Of a stretch of 64,000 nt of DNA, positions 21,797 to 33,192 are shown one piece after another. The notes under the pieces were generated by a model. That model saw only the letters and a program-made list of their open reading frames with translations. It was not told the DNA's origin and made no database searches. The first letter of the stretch is position 1, and each line of letters starts with the position of its first letter. Source of the stretch: Selaginella moellendorffii (lineage: Eukaryota; Streptophyta; Lycopodiopsida; Selaginellales; Selaginellaceae); contig NW_003314281.1 of assembly GCF_000143415.4 (NCBI RefSeq), forward strand, positions 282,088 to 346,087. Reading direction: 5' to 3'. The translations under genes were made by a program, and so were the position numbers.

Positions 21797-21819
21797 TATA
21801 TATATATATATATATATAT
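21797..21819 (+). repeat. (TA)n microsatellite
   Basis: Eleven to twelve TA units directly before a TGTGAGGGCC LTR-like start. Confidence 0.95.
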
Positions 21820-21820
21820 G

Positions 21821-21989
21821 TGTGAGGGCCAAGTGTATGGTTATGATGCCGTATACTAATATTAGCATAGTGGGATTTTGATAGCCGTCGGATTGGTTTC
21901 AATTTGGACCACTCGCTCCTGTATATAAGCTAGGGTTTTTGGGCTAATTGATATGCACATTTTTGTATTCCCTTTCCATATTCCAAGCA

Positions 21990-21991
<2 letters not shown>
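21821..21991 (+). repeat. family 3 LTR fragment
   Basis: TGTGAGGGCCAAGTG... with TATATAAGC (about 21,920). It is similar to 23,180-23,350 and 47,999-48,140. Confidence 0.7.

Positions 21992-22031
<40 letters not shown>
21992..22031 (+). repeat. (TA)n microsatellite
   Basis: About 20 TA units within or at the end of the family 3 LTR. Confidence 0.95.
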
Positions 22032-22037
<6 letters not shown>

Positions 22038-22709
22038 ATGTATACATAAACAACAAATGCCAAAAAATTATACACATTATATGAAGAAGAAGATGTAGTT
22101 ATTTTAAGGCAATTTACTAAAGTATATTTATTGTTAAAATATATTATATTCAATTAATTTAGTAAATAAAATATAAATTATTTAATATAATACATTTATA
22201 GTTTAATTAGTATTAATTATATAAATTTACCTTATTAATTCACTGATATAATTCAAGTTTATATTTATTTAATAAAAATGATATTTTAAATAATTTTAAG
22301 CAGCATCAAATAAACACATCATTTTATAAATTTATATTTTTGAGAAGTAAAGCTAGACTATTAATCTAATATATTATTTAAAAAAGAGAAACTAAGAAAA
22401 AAACTGCAATAAGAGATTAAAAACTATTTTTGATTTATTGTATTCAAATAGTTTTTTAAGTTTTATATTATGATTTGTGGCTGAAATTTTAATCTTTAAT
22501 AACTAATTAAAGAGAAATAAACATAGAAAGTAGAGCTTTTATAATAAATATAACTTTGAAAGTAAATTTTTTTATTTACATATAAAGTTTTTTTAAGTTA
22601 TCCTTAATGAGATATTTTGAAGTGTTTTTATTAAATATATACTAACTACTTTATCATTTTCTAATATATTTAATTTAAAAAATTTACAATAAAATTTTGA
22701 TCTATTACT
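22032..22709. other. very AT-rich stretch
   Basis: No gene, repeat structure or motif that I can support. Confidence 0.5.
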
Positions 22710-23179
22710 GTAATCCAATATTATTGATAGAGTTGAGTTTACCTTCATAATTATGACAAATTGCCAATGCTAAGTCTTGGGATCAATATTTAACTAGCAT
22801 TCTTCCACTTGTGGGACAATAATAGCACAACTCCCATCATCATTCATTTGTAATGTATAAAATGGACAATTTGATATTAATCCATTTTCCCAATTTTACA
22901 GTATATAATTTATTTAAGCAGCTTCTTGTTCAGTGGCAGGGACCATATCATGTGTTATAGCAAGTTGAACCATAAGTTATGAGATTTAGCATGACATTCA
23001 ACAAATTAATCCTCCAAAAATTGTGCATGTGCAAAGTTAAAACACTTTATACAAAGGGATAAAAAACAATTAATATCAACTATAGATTCAATAGTGCCTC
23101 CTTCTGATGTTCTTCTAGATCCCAACTTGTCAACCAAAGAACCTTGACTACTTTCCATCCTCCTGAGAGGAGGGGATGT
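22710..23179 (+). repeat. family 3 gypsy 3' internal region with polypurine tract
   Basis: Parallels 17,760-18,300 (both contain CAACTCCCATCAT) and ends GAGAGGAGGGGATGT before an LTR start. Confidence 0.65.
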
Positions 23180-23360
23180 TGTGAGGTCTAAATGTATGGT
23201 TACGATATCGTATACTAATATTAATGGAACTTTTGATAACTATCAGATTGGTTTTAATTTGGACCACTCACTTCTATATATAAGCTAAGGCTTTTCGGCT
23301 AATTCATATACACATTTTTGTATTACATTTCCATATCCCATGCACTCACAACTCACTAAT
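23180..23360 (+). repeat. family 3 LTR fragment
   Basis: TGTGAGGTCTAAATG... followed by TATATATAAGC, as in 21,821-21,991. Confidence 0.7.
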
Positions 23361-24059
23361 ATATTAATAAGAATTTGGATAAAGAATTGTACTAAAGTGC
23401 ATAATACTTTATTTCACTTTCCATTTTAAGCCTCTAAAATTGCTTGTATAGAAATTACTATTCTTTCCATATAACCTCTTTGAAAGCTAGTGAATATCAT
23501 GGATTTATAGCAAATTTCCTCATATGACTCAAATATATCTTGTAAAAGTTTATGTCACATTATGCTTTGTCATATCCAACAGAATGCTTTATTACAAGAA
23601 TTAGAAAAAATTTCCATCACAATTGAAATCATCTTTTACATAAGGCTTCTTTATGAGTAATATAATGAACACCAATTAAACATGGATTCTTTTGATGTAT
23701 TTATTTTAAAACTCTACATTGTGCCCAAATATAGACTACATCCATCAATAGCAAGTGCTAGATCTAGGTTCAAGCCAATTACAACTTTTAAGGCTGTAAA
23801 TATAAAATCATTCCTTAGTCTAATAGGTATACTTAGATGAATGTAAACTTTAAAACACATCAAAAATCTAGTAAAGTGTTTTTTAGTGCTTTCATTGCAC
23901 ACGATAGAATAAACCAGGATTGTACTCTTGAGTTCTTGGATTATATGGCACTGATGATTTTGCTCACCTATGCCTCCATCCACTTTCTTGGTAATTATCT
24001 TGATGTAGCTCAAGACCTACAAATGGTATTTTGTTGTTTCCTCATCTTCTACTAGTTGC
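23361..24059. other. stretch without recognised feature
   Basis: AT-rich. The open frames are short and show no family resemblance. Confidence 0.5.
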
Positions 24060-25560
24060 ATTGGCTCGTCGATTAGCTGCTTGCCTCTTCCTTTAATGTG
24101 TTGAGCTAGCTCCTCTATGAAGCTTCAGACTACTAGCTTTCTCAGCTGATTTGCGGCCTTGTGAATGAAGGTGCAGCTAACCTTGACTTTGTAGTGTTGC
24201 TGCAGCATTTGCTGTTGTTGTGGTTGCCTCATCTCGCTATATTGATTGGCTGAGAGTGTGTCACTATCAGATGCATAGGTGGACTAAAGAAGACTAAGCC
24301 CGTACTCCTCCTAGACTTTCTTTTGTAGCCTCATCCTCTTCGCCCTAGTAAGTTTCTTGGCTGTGATCTTCTTAGCCTAAACTCACTTTATTAGTTGTGT
24401 CTATGGCCAATAGTTTTGTGGCATCTATAGGCACATCATGTGTCGAAATTTGTGGCCTAAATTGTCAAATTTCTTTCACAACTTCAATATCCATTATTCA
24501 CCTAGTATTGTCCGTTTGTGTGCTCATCACTTCCCCAATACTTGAAGAGATTTGCATTGGCATCGGGGTCGTCTCTATAGATGTAGGCGAGTCATGAATC
24601 TGTTTCTGATCTAGGTGTGGCATTTTATCACCATACTTGCTATGTCTAGATTATTCATGGCATACTCAGCCATTGCATTTCTGCGGAACGAAATCTGGAG
24701 GTCTTATAGCTTGGATTTTTTTATCTAGGTGGAGTTTCTTGTTGAGGGGAAAATTTTCCTTACTTGAATCCATATCATTGGGATTTTGGGAAGTTTGCAT
24801 ATCCCTTGCTATCTCCCTCAGGGGAGATATTAGAGGTGGTGTAAGGAAAGGCATAGGATTCTTCTGAGATGTGTAATGTTCGTAGATATGCCACAGAAAG
24901 ATGAAAACTCCTATCTTTACTTGCCTTCTCTTTCCTATATGTAAGGCAACATGCTTCATTTCGGTTGTAAATCCATTGTAGGCAAAATGAGCTATATTTA
25001 TTTGCCATCTAGTTTCAATAACTTCCAATAGGTGTGCTATCTTGATGCTGGTATATTACACAACCATCCTTCTGTCGATGATGACACATAATACCTTAAG
25101 CCTAGCATGATAGTCGGGCTTTAAGTAGGTGAAATTGCCTTCTTGTCCAGATGTGTAGTTAGGGAGGACATATTGATCAGGCATGTGATCCTTCTTGCTT
25201 ATTAATTATTTTGCCCTTGTTATTTAGGCAAAACATTTGAGCAAACTGGATGAGTCCAAAGGGATGGACTCACTCTTAAAAGAGAAATGCATACTTCGTT
25301 GGGTATCACTTCTACATAAGCTCGATCCTTTCTCCAATGAATAAATATTTCTCCTTCGAGCAACTCTATATCAAAAGCATCAAGCCAAAATTTGTCACAG
25401 GGAGAAAACACAAGCTCCCTAAACAGCTTCATTTGGCTATAGTCAAGCTCTTCATTGTCAGACAAAATTTCCTCCACAAATTTGTCTTAGAAATTTTTGC
25501 CATCCGTGGAGATTTGTAGGTAAAACACTTGGTGTTACGTGATCAGAAGATATAGTGCGG
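24060..25560 (-). pseudogene. unrecognised decayed coding stretch
   Basis: Several minus-strand frames in series look protein-like. 25,477-25,220 is acidic (SDNEELDYSQMKLFRELVF). 25,182-24,666 includes NFTYLKPDYHARLKVLCVII and one TAA in VV*YTS. 24,390-24,290 is Lys/Arg-rich (AKKITAKKLTRAKRMRLQKK). The parts are in more than one frame with stops. It could be a retroelement accessory frame or a dead host gene. I recognise no family. Confidence 0.35.
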
Positions 25561-25819
25561 TGCCAATGAAAGTGCTTAAATGAGATTTTATATTGACAGT
25601 GCTTCAAGGGTGGAGTTGATCGCTCGACCCAATAGGCTGCAGTGATGGCATTTGCCCTTGTGCGGTTTTAGGTGGCATTTGAGCTGCTTTAGAGCTAAGC
25701 TTGGAGTATCGATGCATCTTGGTGGAGGCATAAGCATAGGTGTAGAGTGAGTGAGAGGGAAAGAGCAAGAGAGAAAAATGAGCTCTTTAACTACCTCTAA
25801 TTTACCTAGGTCACCTTGC

Positions 25820-26388
25820 TGTAAACTCTTGAATTTGGACTTTCTGGGAGGTCACCCAGCCCAATACTATTCAAACCCAAGGATGCTTAACCCCAAGTAT
25901 TAAAAGGAAAAAGGGGTGCACTCTTATTTATGGGCTCTTTCCCTCTATATTTAAACCTTTATGGATCGCATCTCGAGTCATTTTCTTTGGTTGCTTACAA
26001 TCCACCACGCTTCCCTGCAAGTTCACGCCCTCGTGAATGGAAGTTGAGAGCTGCAGCTCTCTTGAGAGCCTCACTCTCTTGACACCCTACCCCTTGGGTC
26101 GAGCCCAGCGGGAGCAAACTGGACCTGCCAGATGTCAATTAACATGTGGTGCGATTCCCTTAACTAACTAATAGAGTCAGATTTGAGACCCCTTTGATAC
26201 CAAATATAAGCTCTTGAATTTGGACTTCCCGGGAAGTCACCCAGCCTAGTACTATTCAAACCCAAGGACACTTAACCCCAAGTATCCCAAGATTGGAAAA
26301 AGGGGTACACTCTTATTTATGGGCCCTTTCCCTCTATATTTGAACCCTTATGGATCGCATCTCGAGTCATTCTCTTTGGTTGCTTATA
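25820..26388 (-). mobile_element. TRIM (miniature LTR retrotransposon), complete
   Basis: LTRs at 25,820-25,999 and 26,205-26,388 (180 and 184 bp; TGTAAG...TTACA type, read on the minus strand) flank 205 bases. The interior has a Met-tRNA-type primer-binding site (26,196-26,204, minus TTTGGTATC). Flanks CTTGC and CTTAC suggest a 5-bp target duplication with one mutation. There is no coding capacity. Confidence 0.85.
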
Positions 26389-27067
26389 CTTACCTTAATG
26401 CATTAGTGTCCCTTTGCCTTTGTTTGTTTTTGTATGTAAATGTATTGTAGGAAAAGTTTTCCTTGTTAGCTTGGTAATCTTTGTTTATTAATCCTTGTAG
26501 TTTGTTAGTAAAAATTATAGAATGGGGTAAGAAAAATATAAACATTGCTCTTAGAGTATTCACCCCTTTTTATCTTTTTCTCTAAATTTTACATTGCCTA
26601 GAGAAATTTTCTATATGCTATACTAGCAAAATTTTGAAGGAAGGTCTACTCTAAAAAAAGAAATATCTATCCTATGTATCCTTTGATTATTTTTTTTTTG
26701 AACTTTCCCATCAATGAAAATACTCAGATATATGAGTGTTTCTCTAGCATAAAAATGAATCTTTCCCAAAGGATATGTAATTTCCCTTTGTTCTAGGTGA
26801 ATAAATCCTTGTTTGAGCTTATCAAGAAAGACTACTGCTATCCAATTCTATTGATCTAGCTCTATAAAGAAATAAAAAAGCTCCCTCAATCCATTTTGAA
26901 AGTTAGTCCCATAATTGAAAATCAGTCTCCCTTTTTATGGTTCTATAAAGTTTGATGTAGCTTTTTAAAATTTTTCTAAACCTCTATCCTTCATCTAATT
27001 GGCCACTTTATTTATGCACTTAGGTAACTCATCAAGATGAATCCTTGCCAGGGCTTCATCCACGAGT
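26389..27067 (-). other. 3' region of the decayed gypsy GypT
   Basis: AT-rich sequence downstream of the integrase end at 27,068. No LTR end could be placed with confidence. Confidence 0.4.
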
Positions 27068-28500
27068 TTATTCATAGTACCCTGAGATATAGACAATATT
27101 TATGCTTATATTTTCATAGTACTTCCTTAAATAGTTTAAATTTACTATTACAGTATCATCCTCGTTTAAGGCGTGCACTTCAGCCATTCTTGGGGCTGAT
27201 ATCTTAAATAAAATGAATGGACCATTCCATTTTCTCTCGAATTTATTTCCAAGAGCATTTATTTTGCCTTGATACCAAAGAACTTTATCTCTTGGCTTAA
27301 GGTCACAAAAGATTTTCAATTGTCTATCATGCTTAGCCATTTTGGCTTTTTGAATTGCATGCAAGATCCATATTACTTTAAGCTAAAGCTCATTCAAGTT
27401 TTTTATTTTGGCAAGTTTTTCCTTAAGAGCTTATTTTTTGTCTAAGCCATTTTTAATTGCAATATGCATTATAAAGAGGGCATTATAAATTTTATGGGTG
27501 TTAAAGATTTCTGGCCATAGGTAATACGAAATGGTGTCATATCTATAAATACTGTTCTATAGAATGCAATTTTATAAGCCCATAAAACATTTAGAATTTT
27601 TTTATCCTAATCTTTTTTATTGTCCTTTACAATCTTTTTCAAGATACTTCTAAGCACTTTATTAGTAGATTCAGCCTGGCTATTCCTTTGTAGTTAATAT
27701 GGCATAAACATTTTGTTTTTAATAATAAATTCTTGCATAAAAATTTCTATTATTTCATTGATGAAATAGGTGTCTTTATATGTGATAATCTCCTTAGGCA
27801 AACCAAATTTTACAATGATGTTTTCATAAAGGAATTTAGCAATATTAGTAGCTAAGGCATATTTCATAAGCATAATGTCTATCCATTTCGTCACATTATC
27901 AATTGCAACTAAAATGTATTTATTCCTCTTACTGTTTGTTACCATAGGTTCTACAAAATCTAATCCCCATTTATGAAATGCTTCATATAGATAAATAGGA
28001 TTTAGTTTATGGATTTTCTTTTTAGGTAGTAATTTATGCCTTTAGCAAATATCACAATTTTTGCAAGAAATTATTGTATCTTTCCAAAATGTAGACCACC
28101 ATAGCCCTTCTTGTAAAACTTTCCTAGTAGTTATTTTGTTTATAAAATAGCCTTTTAATAGGCTTAAATGAGCTTCCCTTAAAATTTCATTTTATTCTTC
28201 TTGCCTATTAACATATCTCCTTAGTGTCATCATTGCCTAATTCATATAGGTGCTCCCCCACAATAGAGTAAGGTCATGTCCTTAAGACAAACAATTTCTT
28301 TTTTTTTAGCAAGTTATAATAAGATGGAACAATGCTTATATATATCTTCTAAGGCACATAGATTGCAAATAAGTGAGCATTTGAGAGTTCGTCTACCTTA
28401 ATATTAGATGACTCTCTTGGAGTAATATGGCTTAGGCAATTGACTTATTCATGGAATTTTCCAGGTTTATATACTATTTAAAGATTATATACTTGTAATA
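27068..28500 (-). pseudogene. GypT gypsy: end of RNase H and integrase (3' half)
   Basis: Minus-strand reading starts at 28,500 with LQVYNL, a stop, then IVYKPGKFHE and VNCLSHI, the standard tail after RNase H. DELSNAHLFAI follows, then an integrase zinc finger (about 28,060), the core at 27,945-27,694 (YILVAIDNVTKWID; FGLPKEIITYKDTYF) and the C-terminal domain at 27,364-27,068 (KVLWYQGKI, KFERKWNGPF). There are many stops and frameshifts. Its 5' half is at 38,763-40,349; transposon PalT separates them exactly within the codons for LLQVYNL. Confidence 0.85.
28497..28500 (+). other. left target-site duplication of PalT (AATA)
   Basis: AATA (or TAATA from 28,496) matches 38,759-38,762. Joining the flanks restores the gypsy sequence CTTGTAATAGAAAAAAC. 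Confidence 0.85.
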
Positions 28501-28527
28501 AAGCTCTATTTCATTAAAGTGGGAATT
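28501..28527 (+). repeat. PalT left terminal inverted repeat
   Basis: About 25 of 27 bases match the reverse complement of 38,732-38,758; the first 12 match perfectly. Confidence 0.88.
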
Positions 28528-28595
28528 GTCATTATCCCACTTGTAAAATAAGGTTTCCAAACCTTTATATAGTATATAAATATAACAAAATTCAA

Positions 28596-28616
28596 CTGCA
28601 TTGAGGCACATGCCAT
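28596..28616. repeat. degenerate palindrome, PalT family
   Basis: Right arm CACATGCCAT is well kept; the left arm CTGCATTGAGG matches 7 of 11 and one central C is missing. Confidence 0.45.
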
Positions 28617-28886
28617 TTTATTTTAAACAAGGAAATGTCTACTCAATCACTTCTCCTCCCCCTGCCACTGCTTCACCTCTCTCTTCTCCTTGTCATCGTC
28701 GTCCAATTTCTTTCCATCCTTTTAATATTGGCTCAGTTGCTCCGAGTCTAGGTGGAGCCCAAGTCCCCATTCAATCTTTACTTTCCCCTTATTAATAAAA
28801 CAACTTCGTAGACTTCCAATAACATGCTGTAACACTTCTAGTATAATGCAAATCCTCTCAAAGAATTGTCTTTTAATATTAATACA

Positions 28887-28908
28887 ATGGCATGGAACCC
28901 CATGCCAT
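28887..28908. repeat. PalT 22-bp palindrome 1
   Basis: Arms ATGGCATGGAA and CCCCATGCCAT: nine perfect pairs each side of AACC. Confidence 0.9.
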
Positions 28909-28922
28909 AATAAGTTACATTT

Positions 28923-31268
28923 TTAAATAAATACATGCCATCTTAGACTGTTATTTTTTGCGTTGAAGACCCAACTGAGCATTTCCCATGCTACACCTGG
29001 AGCTTTCTTTGGATTCGAAAGCTCCATAGCCGTCTTCAGTTCCTCAGGCACGGGTAAATTGACCTCCCTCAGATCAATTCGATCAGCCTTGTCGAACGAA
29101 GCTGGGAAGTCACTCCAGTCCCACTTTGCTGCAGGACCAATAACAAGGGCAAGTGTGAAGATGCGGACATTCGTCAGTATCTTCTTCTTAGGCATTATCC
29201 CATGGATTTCCCACATCTCCTTGCCTTTCAACTGAGCCTTCACCTCGTTCAAGGCCTTCCAGAACTTGTGATAGGATTCGGTGTCGTAAATCATATAGTG
29301 GACTGAAGATTTCACCTCCGCAAGTCCCACCATTAAGTCAATGATGGAGTTGACTTCATCTGCATGAGTGATCTCCTCGTTTGTGAAGTCCATCACACAA
29401 AAGATGTTCTTGACCTACTCATCTCCGCGGGAAATGATGCTCCTCCACCTTTGATCCTCATCCGAATTCACGTATACCCGGTAAGGTTCTCGATAGGCCT
29501 CTGCTGCGGGGTCGAGTTATTTCTGAAGCCGGCAGTCGACATCCCTCTTAATGAAATTTGGATACTGATCCCACTTTTCAGCTTTACTTTTCGTGGCATC
29601 CTGCAGCAGATCGATGAACTTGGGGGCCCCCTTCACGTACTCGTCGATGTCTTCATTTGACAAATCCAACGCTTCCATCATCTCTTGCGTGGTGTCGATG
29701 CTCACCCTCTCCACAGCCACTTGCTCGAAGATCCAATCCTTCAATAGCGCACGAGCTCTCAGAGTCGTGCACAAGTCCTCGTATGTCACAATATGGCCGG
29801 GAGTCATTTTGGTCTTGTTGAAGACTACCTCACCACGTAGAAGAGCATTAGCCACTATCAGAAGGTCCTCATCGTCTAGAGACCGCGAGAAATGCAAGGC
29901 ATTGAGCTTCAAATCATTGGGCTTCCGGCCGTCCTCCACACCCATTGAGTTTAGTAACTCCCCGTCATGGTACCTCCTCAGCACATCTACCCATTTGTCA
30001 AAAATAACTTTTGTCGCGAGTAGAATGTTATGGATGCTGAGTGTGTCATTGACCCCCAGTGTTTTCGAGAGAAGACTCGAGAATTCCTGCAATGGAAATG
30101 GCGTGAGGCCATATGCTATGCCACATGCAACGAGGCTTACCTGCCAGGCGCTAGTTGCTAGTGCATGTCCTTGTCCTGGTTTTTGTGGCTTCTTCAGTTG
30201 AACCCAGAGCTTCCGTGTTCGTGCCAATGTCTCGTGCAGACCCGATTTGTAGCACGTTTCTTGCTTGACATTCTGCGTGTGGGAGATGTATATGATAGAT
30301 CGGAGGGGCGAGTTGCCTTTTATCAGGCGGACGACTCTTGTCTTGAAGACTTTCTTCACCTCCTCGCCCACCATAATATCCACAACTATCTCTTGCATCA
30401 CCAAGCTAGAATGCTGCCCGGAGACGGCATAGAACCGGATGTTCTGATCGTCCAACACGACATCGCAGACGTGATCCCCTACTACCGAACAATGAAGGGC
30501 GACACGAGGTGTCCAGACTTGATCAATAGGAAGGGGTGTTACTGGACTTGCTAGCATCTTCTGCTTCAGTTTCTCCACCCACTCATCAGATACTAGCCTG
30601 TGGTTGTATTTGCTTTGGATGTCGATACGGCTCACGTCGATTGTATATACTTTGTTGGAATAGTAACAAGTACTATTATCTGCGACGATTTTTGCTGCCT
30701 CTTCTTGCTCTTTCTGCTCTTTGCGGCTCTTCTTTTTGGTGGGTGTAGTGTTTGAACCCGAGGCAATGGCATCACCGAGTAGCTTCTTTTTTGGAGCAGG
30801 AGAGTCGGACGTCGGCTTGAGCTTGACCACCCTTTTCTGCTTCGGGGTAGTTTCCAGATCGACCCCCTTCCCCTTCGCTTCGCGAATTGGAGGCACTCTC
30901 AACGGCTCAATGTTGGAATATAGTTTTTGAACATCGCCGTAGGTGAGGTCCGTGGATTCCAGAATGATTTGCCATTCTTCGAGGTGGTGGATTTCTTCTT
31001 CGACACCCTCCGGGAAGCCGCTAGGATGTGCAAGGTGGATCTTGAAGGCAAATGCTGTCTCTACCACAAGTGCCAGTCCATATTCTTGCATGGAACTACA
31101 TGGAGTGTCTGTCACTTAGATGAGGATCCCCATGCATTCTTTTCTCCCACCATCTGTGTTGTACAGCCTCAGATCCTCGCCTTCCATCCCGAAAGTCCAA
31201 CTGGTGAGCTCCTCCCCCTTCTCTGCATCCACATTGACAGTGGCTGGAAGAAGAACGCAATTCCTCGC
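28923..31268 (-). pseudogene. PalT gene 1: ParB-like protein (tentative), three in-frame stops
   Basis: One frame of 782 codons broken by TAA (31,118-31,116), TAA (29,519-29,517) and TAG (29,417-29,415); nothing else disturbs it. The N-terminal third is followed by a Lys-rich stretch (TTPTKKKSRKEQKEQEE). Next come KVYTIDVSRIDIQ, YNHRLVSDEWVEKLKQKM and FYAVSGQHSSLVMQEIV (about 30,660-30,400). This order resembles the ParB/Srx fold (I-x-V-IDG-RHR type box, here VSGQHS). The C-terminal 400 residues are helical with no known domain. The upstream limit 31,268 follows an in-frame TAG and a possible splice acceptor (TTTCTGAATAG), so exons may lie further up. There is no ATG near; GTG at 31,115 is not a credible plant start. 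ParB assignment is inference from motif look; the coding nature is much surer. Confidence 0.55.
30098..30119. repeat. PalT 22-bp palindrome 2 (inside minus-strand gene)
   Basis: Arms ATGGCGTGAGG and CCATATGCTAT. Translated on the minus strand it is IAYGLTPF of the ParB-like gene, in frame. Confidence 0.8.
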
Positions 31269-31323
31269 CTATTCAGAAATGCACAACAATTAGAGCTGAC
31301 AGATGAAAAGCTAGCAGCTGGAA

Positions 31324-31345
31324 ATAACGTGAGGCCACACACCAT
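31324..31345. repeat. PalT 22-bp palindrome 3
   Basis: Arms ATAACGTGAGG and CCACACACCAT. Confidence 0.78.
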
Positions 31346-31383
31346 TCACCACTGCATCAGATGTCTTGAGGCTGCATCCTAAG

Positions 31384-31405
31384 ATGGCGTGAGGCTACAC
31401 GCCAT
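31384..31405. repeat. PalT 22-bp palindrome 4
   Basis: Arms ATGGCGTGAGG and CTACACGCCAT; 60 bases after palindrome 3. Confidence 0.9.
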
Positions 31406-31460
31406 CTGTAACCGGACTGCACTCGAGAGCCCAATTGGTGCATGCCAATGTTGCTACTGA

Positions 31461-31482
31461 ATGGCATGTGGCCTCATGCCAT
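31461..31482. repeat. PalT 22-bp palindrome 5
   Basis: Arms ATGGCATGTGG and CCTCATGCCAT; ten of eleven pairs. Confidence 0.92.
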
Positions 31483-31714
31483 TTTCTACATGGCCTAAAA
31501 GACTTACCATTTGAAGCCGAATGGAGGCGTGACAATCGAGGCCGGACTCGCTGGCGAATGTGCACTATGTGTGCAGCGGATCTTAGCAGCAAGGCTACTC
31601 TGCCACTTACAGTTGGAGAGTGGCGCTGAAATCTCCCGGGATGCCAAGTGGGCTGCGTGTGGGTGGCGGAGTGGGCGGCGGAGTTGGCGGTGAAGTTACA
31701 AACTGGGTGTGTCT

Positions 31715-31862
31715 TGAAGTGGACGCCGATGCACACGAGTGCGATGCGAGCGCGAGTGTGATGCAAGCGCGAGTGGACGCCGATGCACACGAGAAACCTG
31801 TAGAGAAGGTAGATGAGCGCGAATGTGAGCGTGATCGCGAGTGGGAGCGTGATGCAAGCGCG
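31715..31862 (+). repeat. CpG-rich minisatellite in PalT
   Basis: GACGCCGATGCACACGAG occurs twice (about 31,721 and 31,774) among GATGCAAGCGCGAGT units. Confidence 0.8.
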
Positions 31863-32188
31863 AGTACCAAGCAAAATGCAAAACCTAACTTCACACCTGC
31901 GAAATGTCACGACGGTTGGTAATCCCGCCACGTCATCATTCCTCGGACTTGGGCGCCACCATTAATTTCTGGATCGCCACGCGCATGCATGCACGTGAAA
32001 TCCAAAAGAAATCCGCAACGTCATCATTCCTCGGACTGCATGCACGCAAAATCCAAAAGAAAGATCATGATTAGAATATCATTTAATACCCTCGCTATAT
32101 TTATACCATGCATGATTGGATATTCCAAAGCATCTTGTATTTCCAAAAATGCCAGATGTTCAGCTAAATAAAGAATGGTATACAAATC

Positions 32189-32260
32189 CCAAAAAATGCA
32201 CCAAAAATTGCTCGGCGTCATCTGGTGTTATCTCTTGAATGGCGTGGGGCCGCATGCCAT
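32189..32260 (+). repeat. PalT 70-bp block, copy 1 (ends in palindrome 6)
   Basis: AAAAAATGCACCAAAAATTG and, after a variable middle, CTCTTGAATGGCGTGGGGCC; recurs at 33,124-33,192. Confidence 0.75.
32239..32260. repeat. PalT 22-bp palindrome 6
   Basis: Arms ATGGCGTGGGG and CCGCATGCCAT. It lies at the end of a larger repeat shared with palindrome 7. Confidence 0.9.
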
Positions 32261-32734
32261 TTTCAAGGGCACATAGGAGTATATTCCTAGAATATTCTAA
32301 CACGTGCGAGATGTTTTTGAGTTTTCTGGAGATCCAACCGTTAGATCGCAACTAGATTTTACAGAATGGTATACAATGTCTTTCTTGATGACCCTGCAAA
32401 GAAGCATCTTGATCGGACACCACATGAGACCACACGAGCCTTACAATGTTTCAGGGGCATTTGCCATAGATCCGACTGTTATTTTGCTCCAAGATTTTAC
32501 AGTTTGGTGTGCATTGACCTTTCCATTGACACTGCAAAGGGACATCACAATCAGATGTGGGATCACAAGAAACTAACTTCACTAACTCTGGTTTCACTAA
32601 GATCTATGTAAGGAGTTATGAAATGAAAGGACCCTCTCTATTGAAATGTGTTTATGGTCCTAGGGGCATTGTGACATATCAAAGGATTTTGCATCAAGTT
32701 CTGTATTTGCATGTTTATCAAGCTACTGAATTGC

Positions 32735-32760
32735 TAAACCCTAAACCCTAAACCCTAAAC
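32735..32760 (+). repeat. telomere-like (TAAACCC)n cluster
   Basis: Three and a half perfect units of the plant telomere repeat, equal to tandem teloboxes (AAACCCTAA), in the PalT control region. Confidence 0.92.
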
Positions 32761-33123
32761 ATGTGGCAAATGCTGCGTGAAGAAAGATGCCCTTTCTGGG
32801 CAAATGCTATAAGAGGCAGATGCCGAGCAGATGTATCTCAGGCTAGCGAAGGGGACAAACGAAAGCTAGCTATAAACATGACGGGATGCAAATAGATTAC
32901 TAGGCTGGTCCTGCGAAAATCAAAAACCATAATTGAAAACATTGAAAATGCAAAAAGAAAGGTTTATAATATTTTTGAATTTTAAGCAACCAAAGGAATG
33001 TAAGTAGGGCATGTGTTTGTAAGTTTAAAAATGCCTCAACCACTTAAATTCCCAAGTAAATAAAGTTGTTTCTATTTTTGGTACAGGTAAACTTTATAGC
33101 GTGTGGGCTTATGCAATTTTGAA

Positions 33124-33192
33124 CCCAAAAATGCACCAAAAAATGCTCGACTAGCATTATTCTTTGAATGGCGTGTGGCCTTATATTGCCAT
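33124..33192 (+). repeat. PalT 70-bp block, copy 2 (ends in palindrome 7)
   Basis: AAAAATGCACCAAAAAATGC...TTCTTTGAATGGCGTGTGGCC, homologous to 32,189-32,260. Confidence 0.75.
33168..33192. repeat. PalT palindrome 7 (25 bp, 3-base insertion)
   Basis: Arms ATGGCGTGTGG and CCTTATATTGCCAT. Confidence 0.78.

Noticed and set aside
31113-31115. GTG as the start codon of the ParB-like gene
   Set aside because: The frame continues upstream past a TAA with coherent protein-like sequence; GTG starts are not expected in plants.
31395-31931. 178-codon minus-strand frame upstream of the ParB-like gene
   Set aside because: Runs over a CpG-rich minisatellite and a palindrome; composition is repeat-like with no domain.
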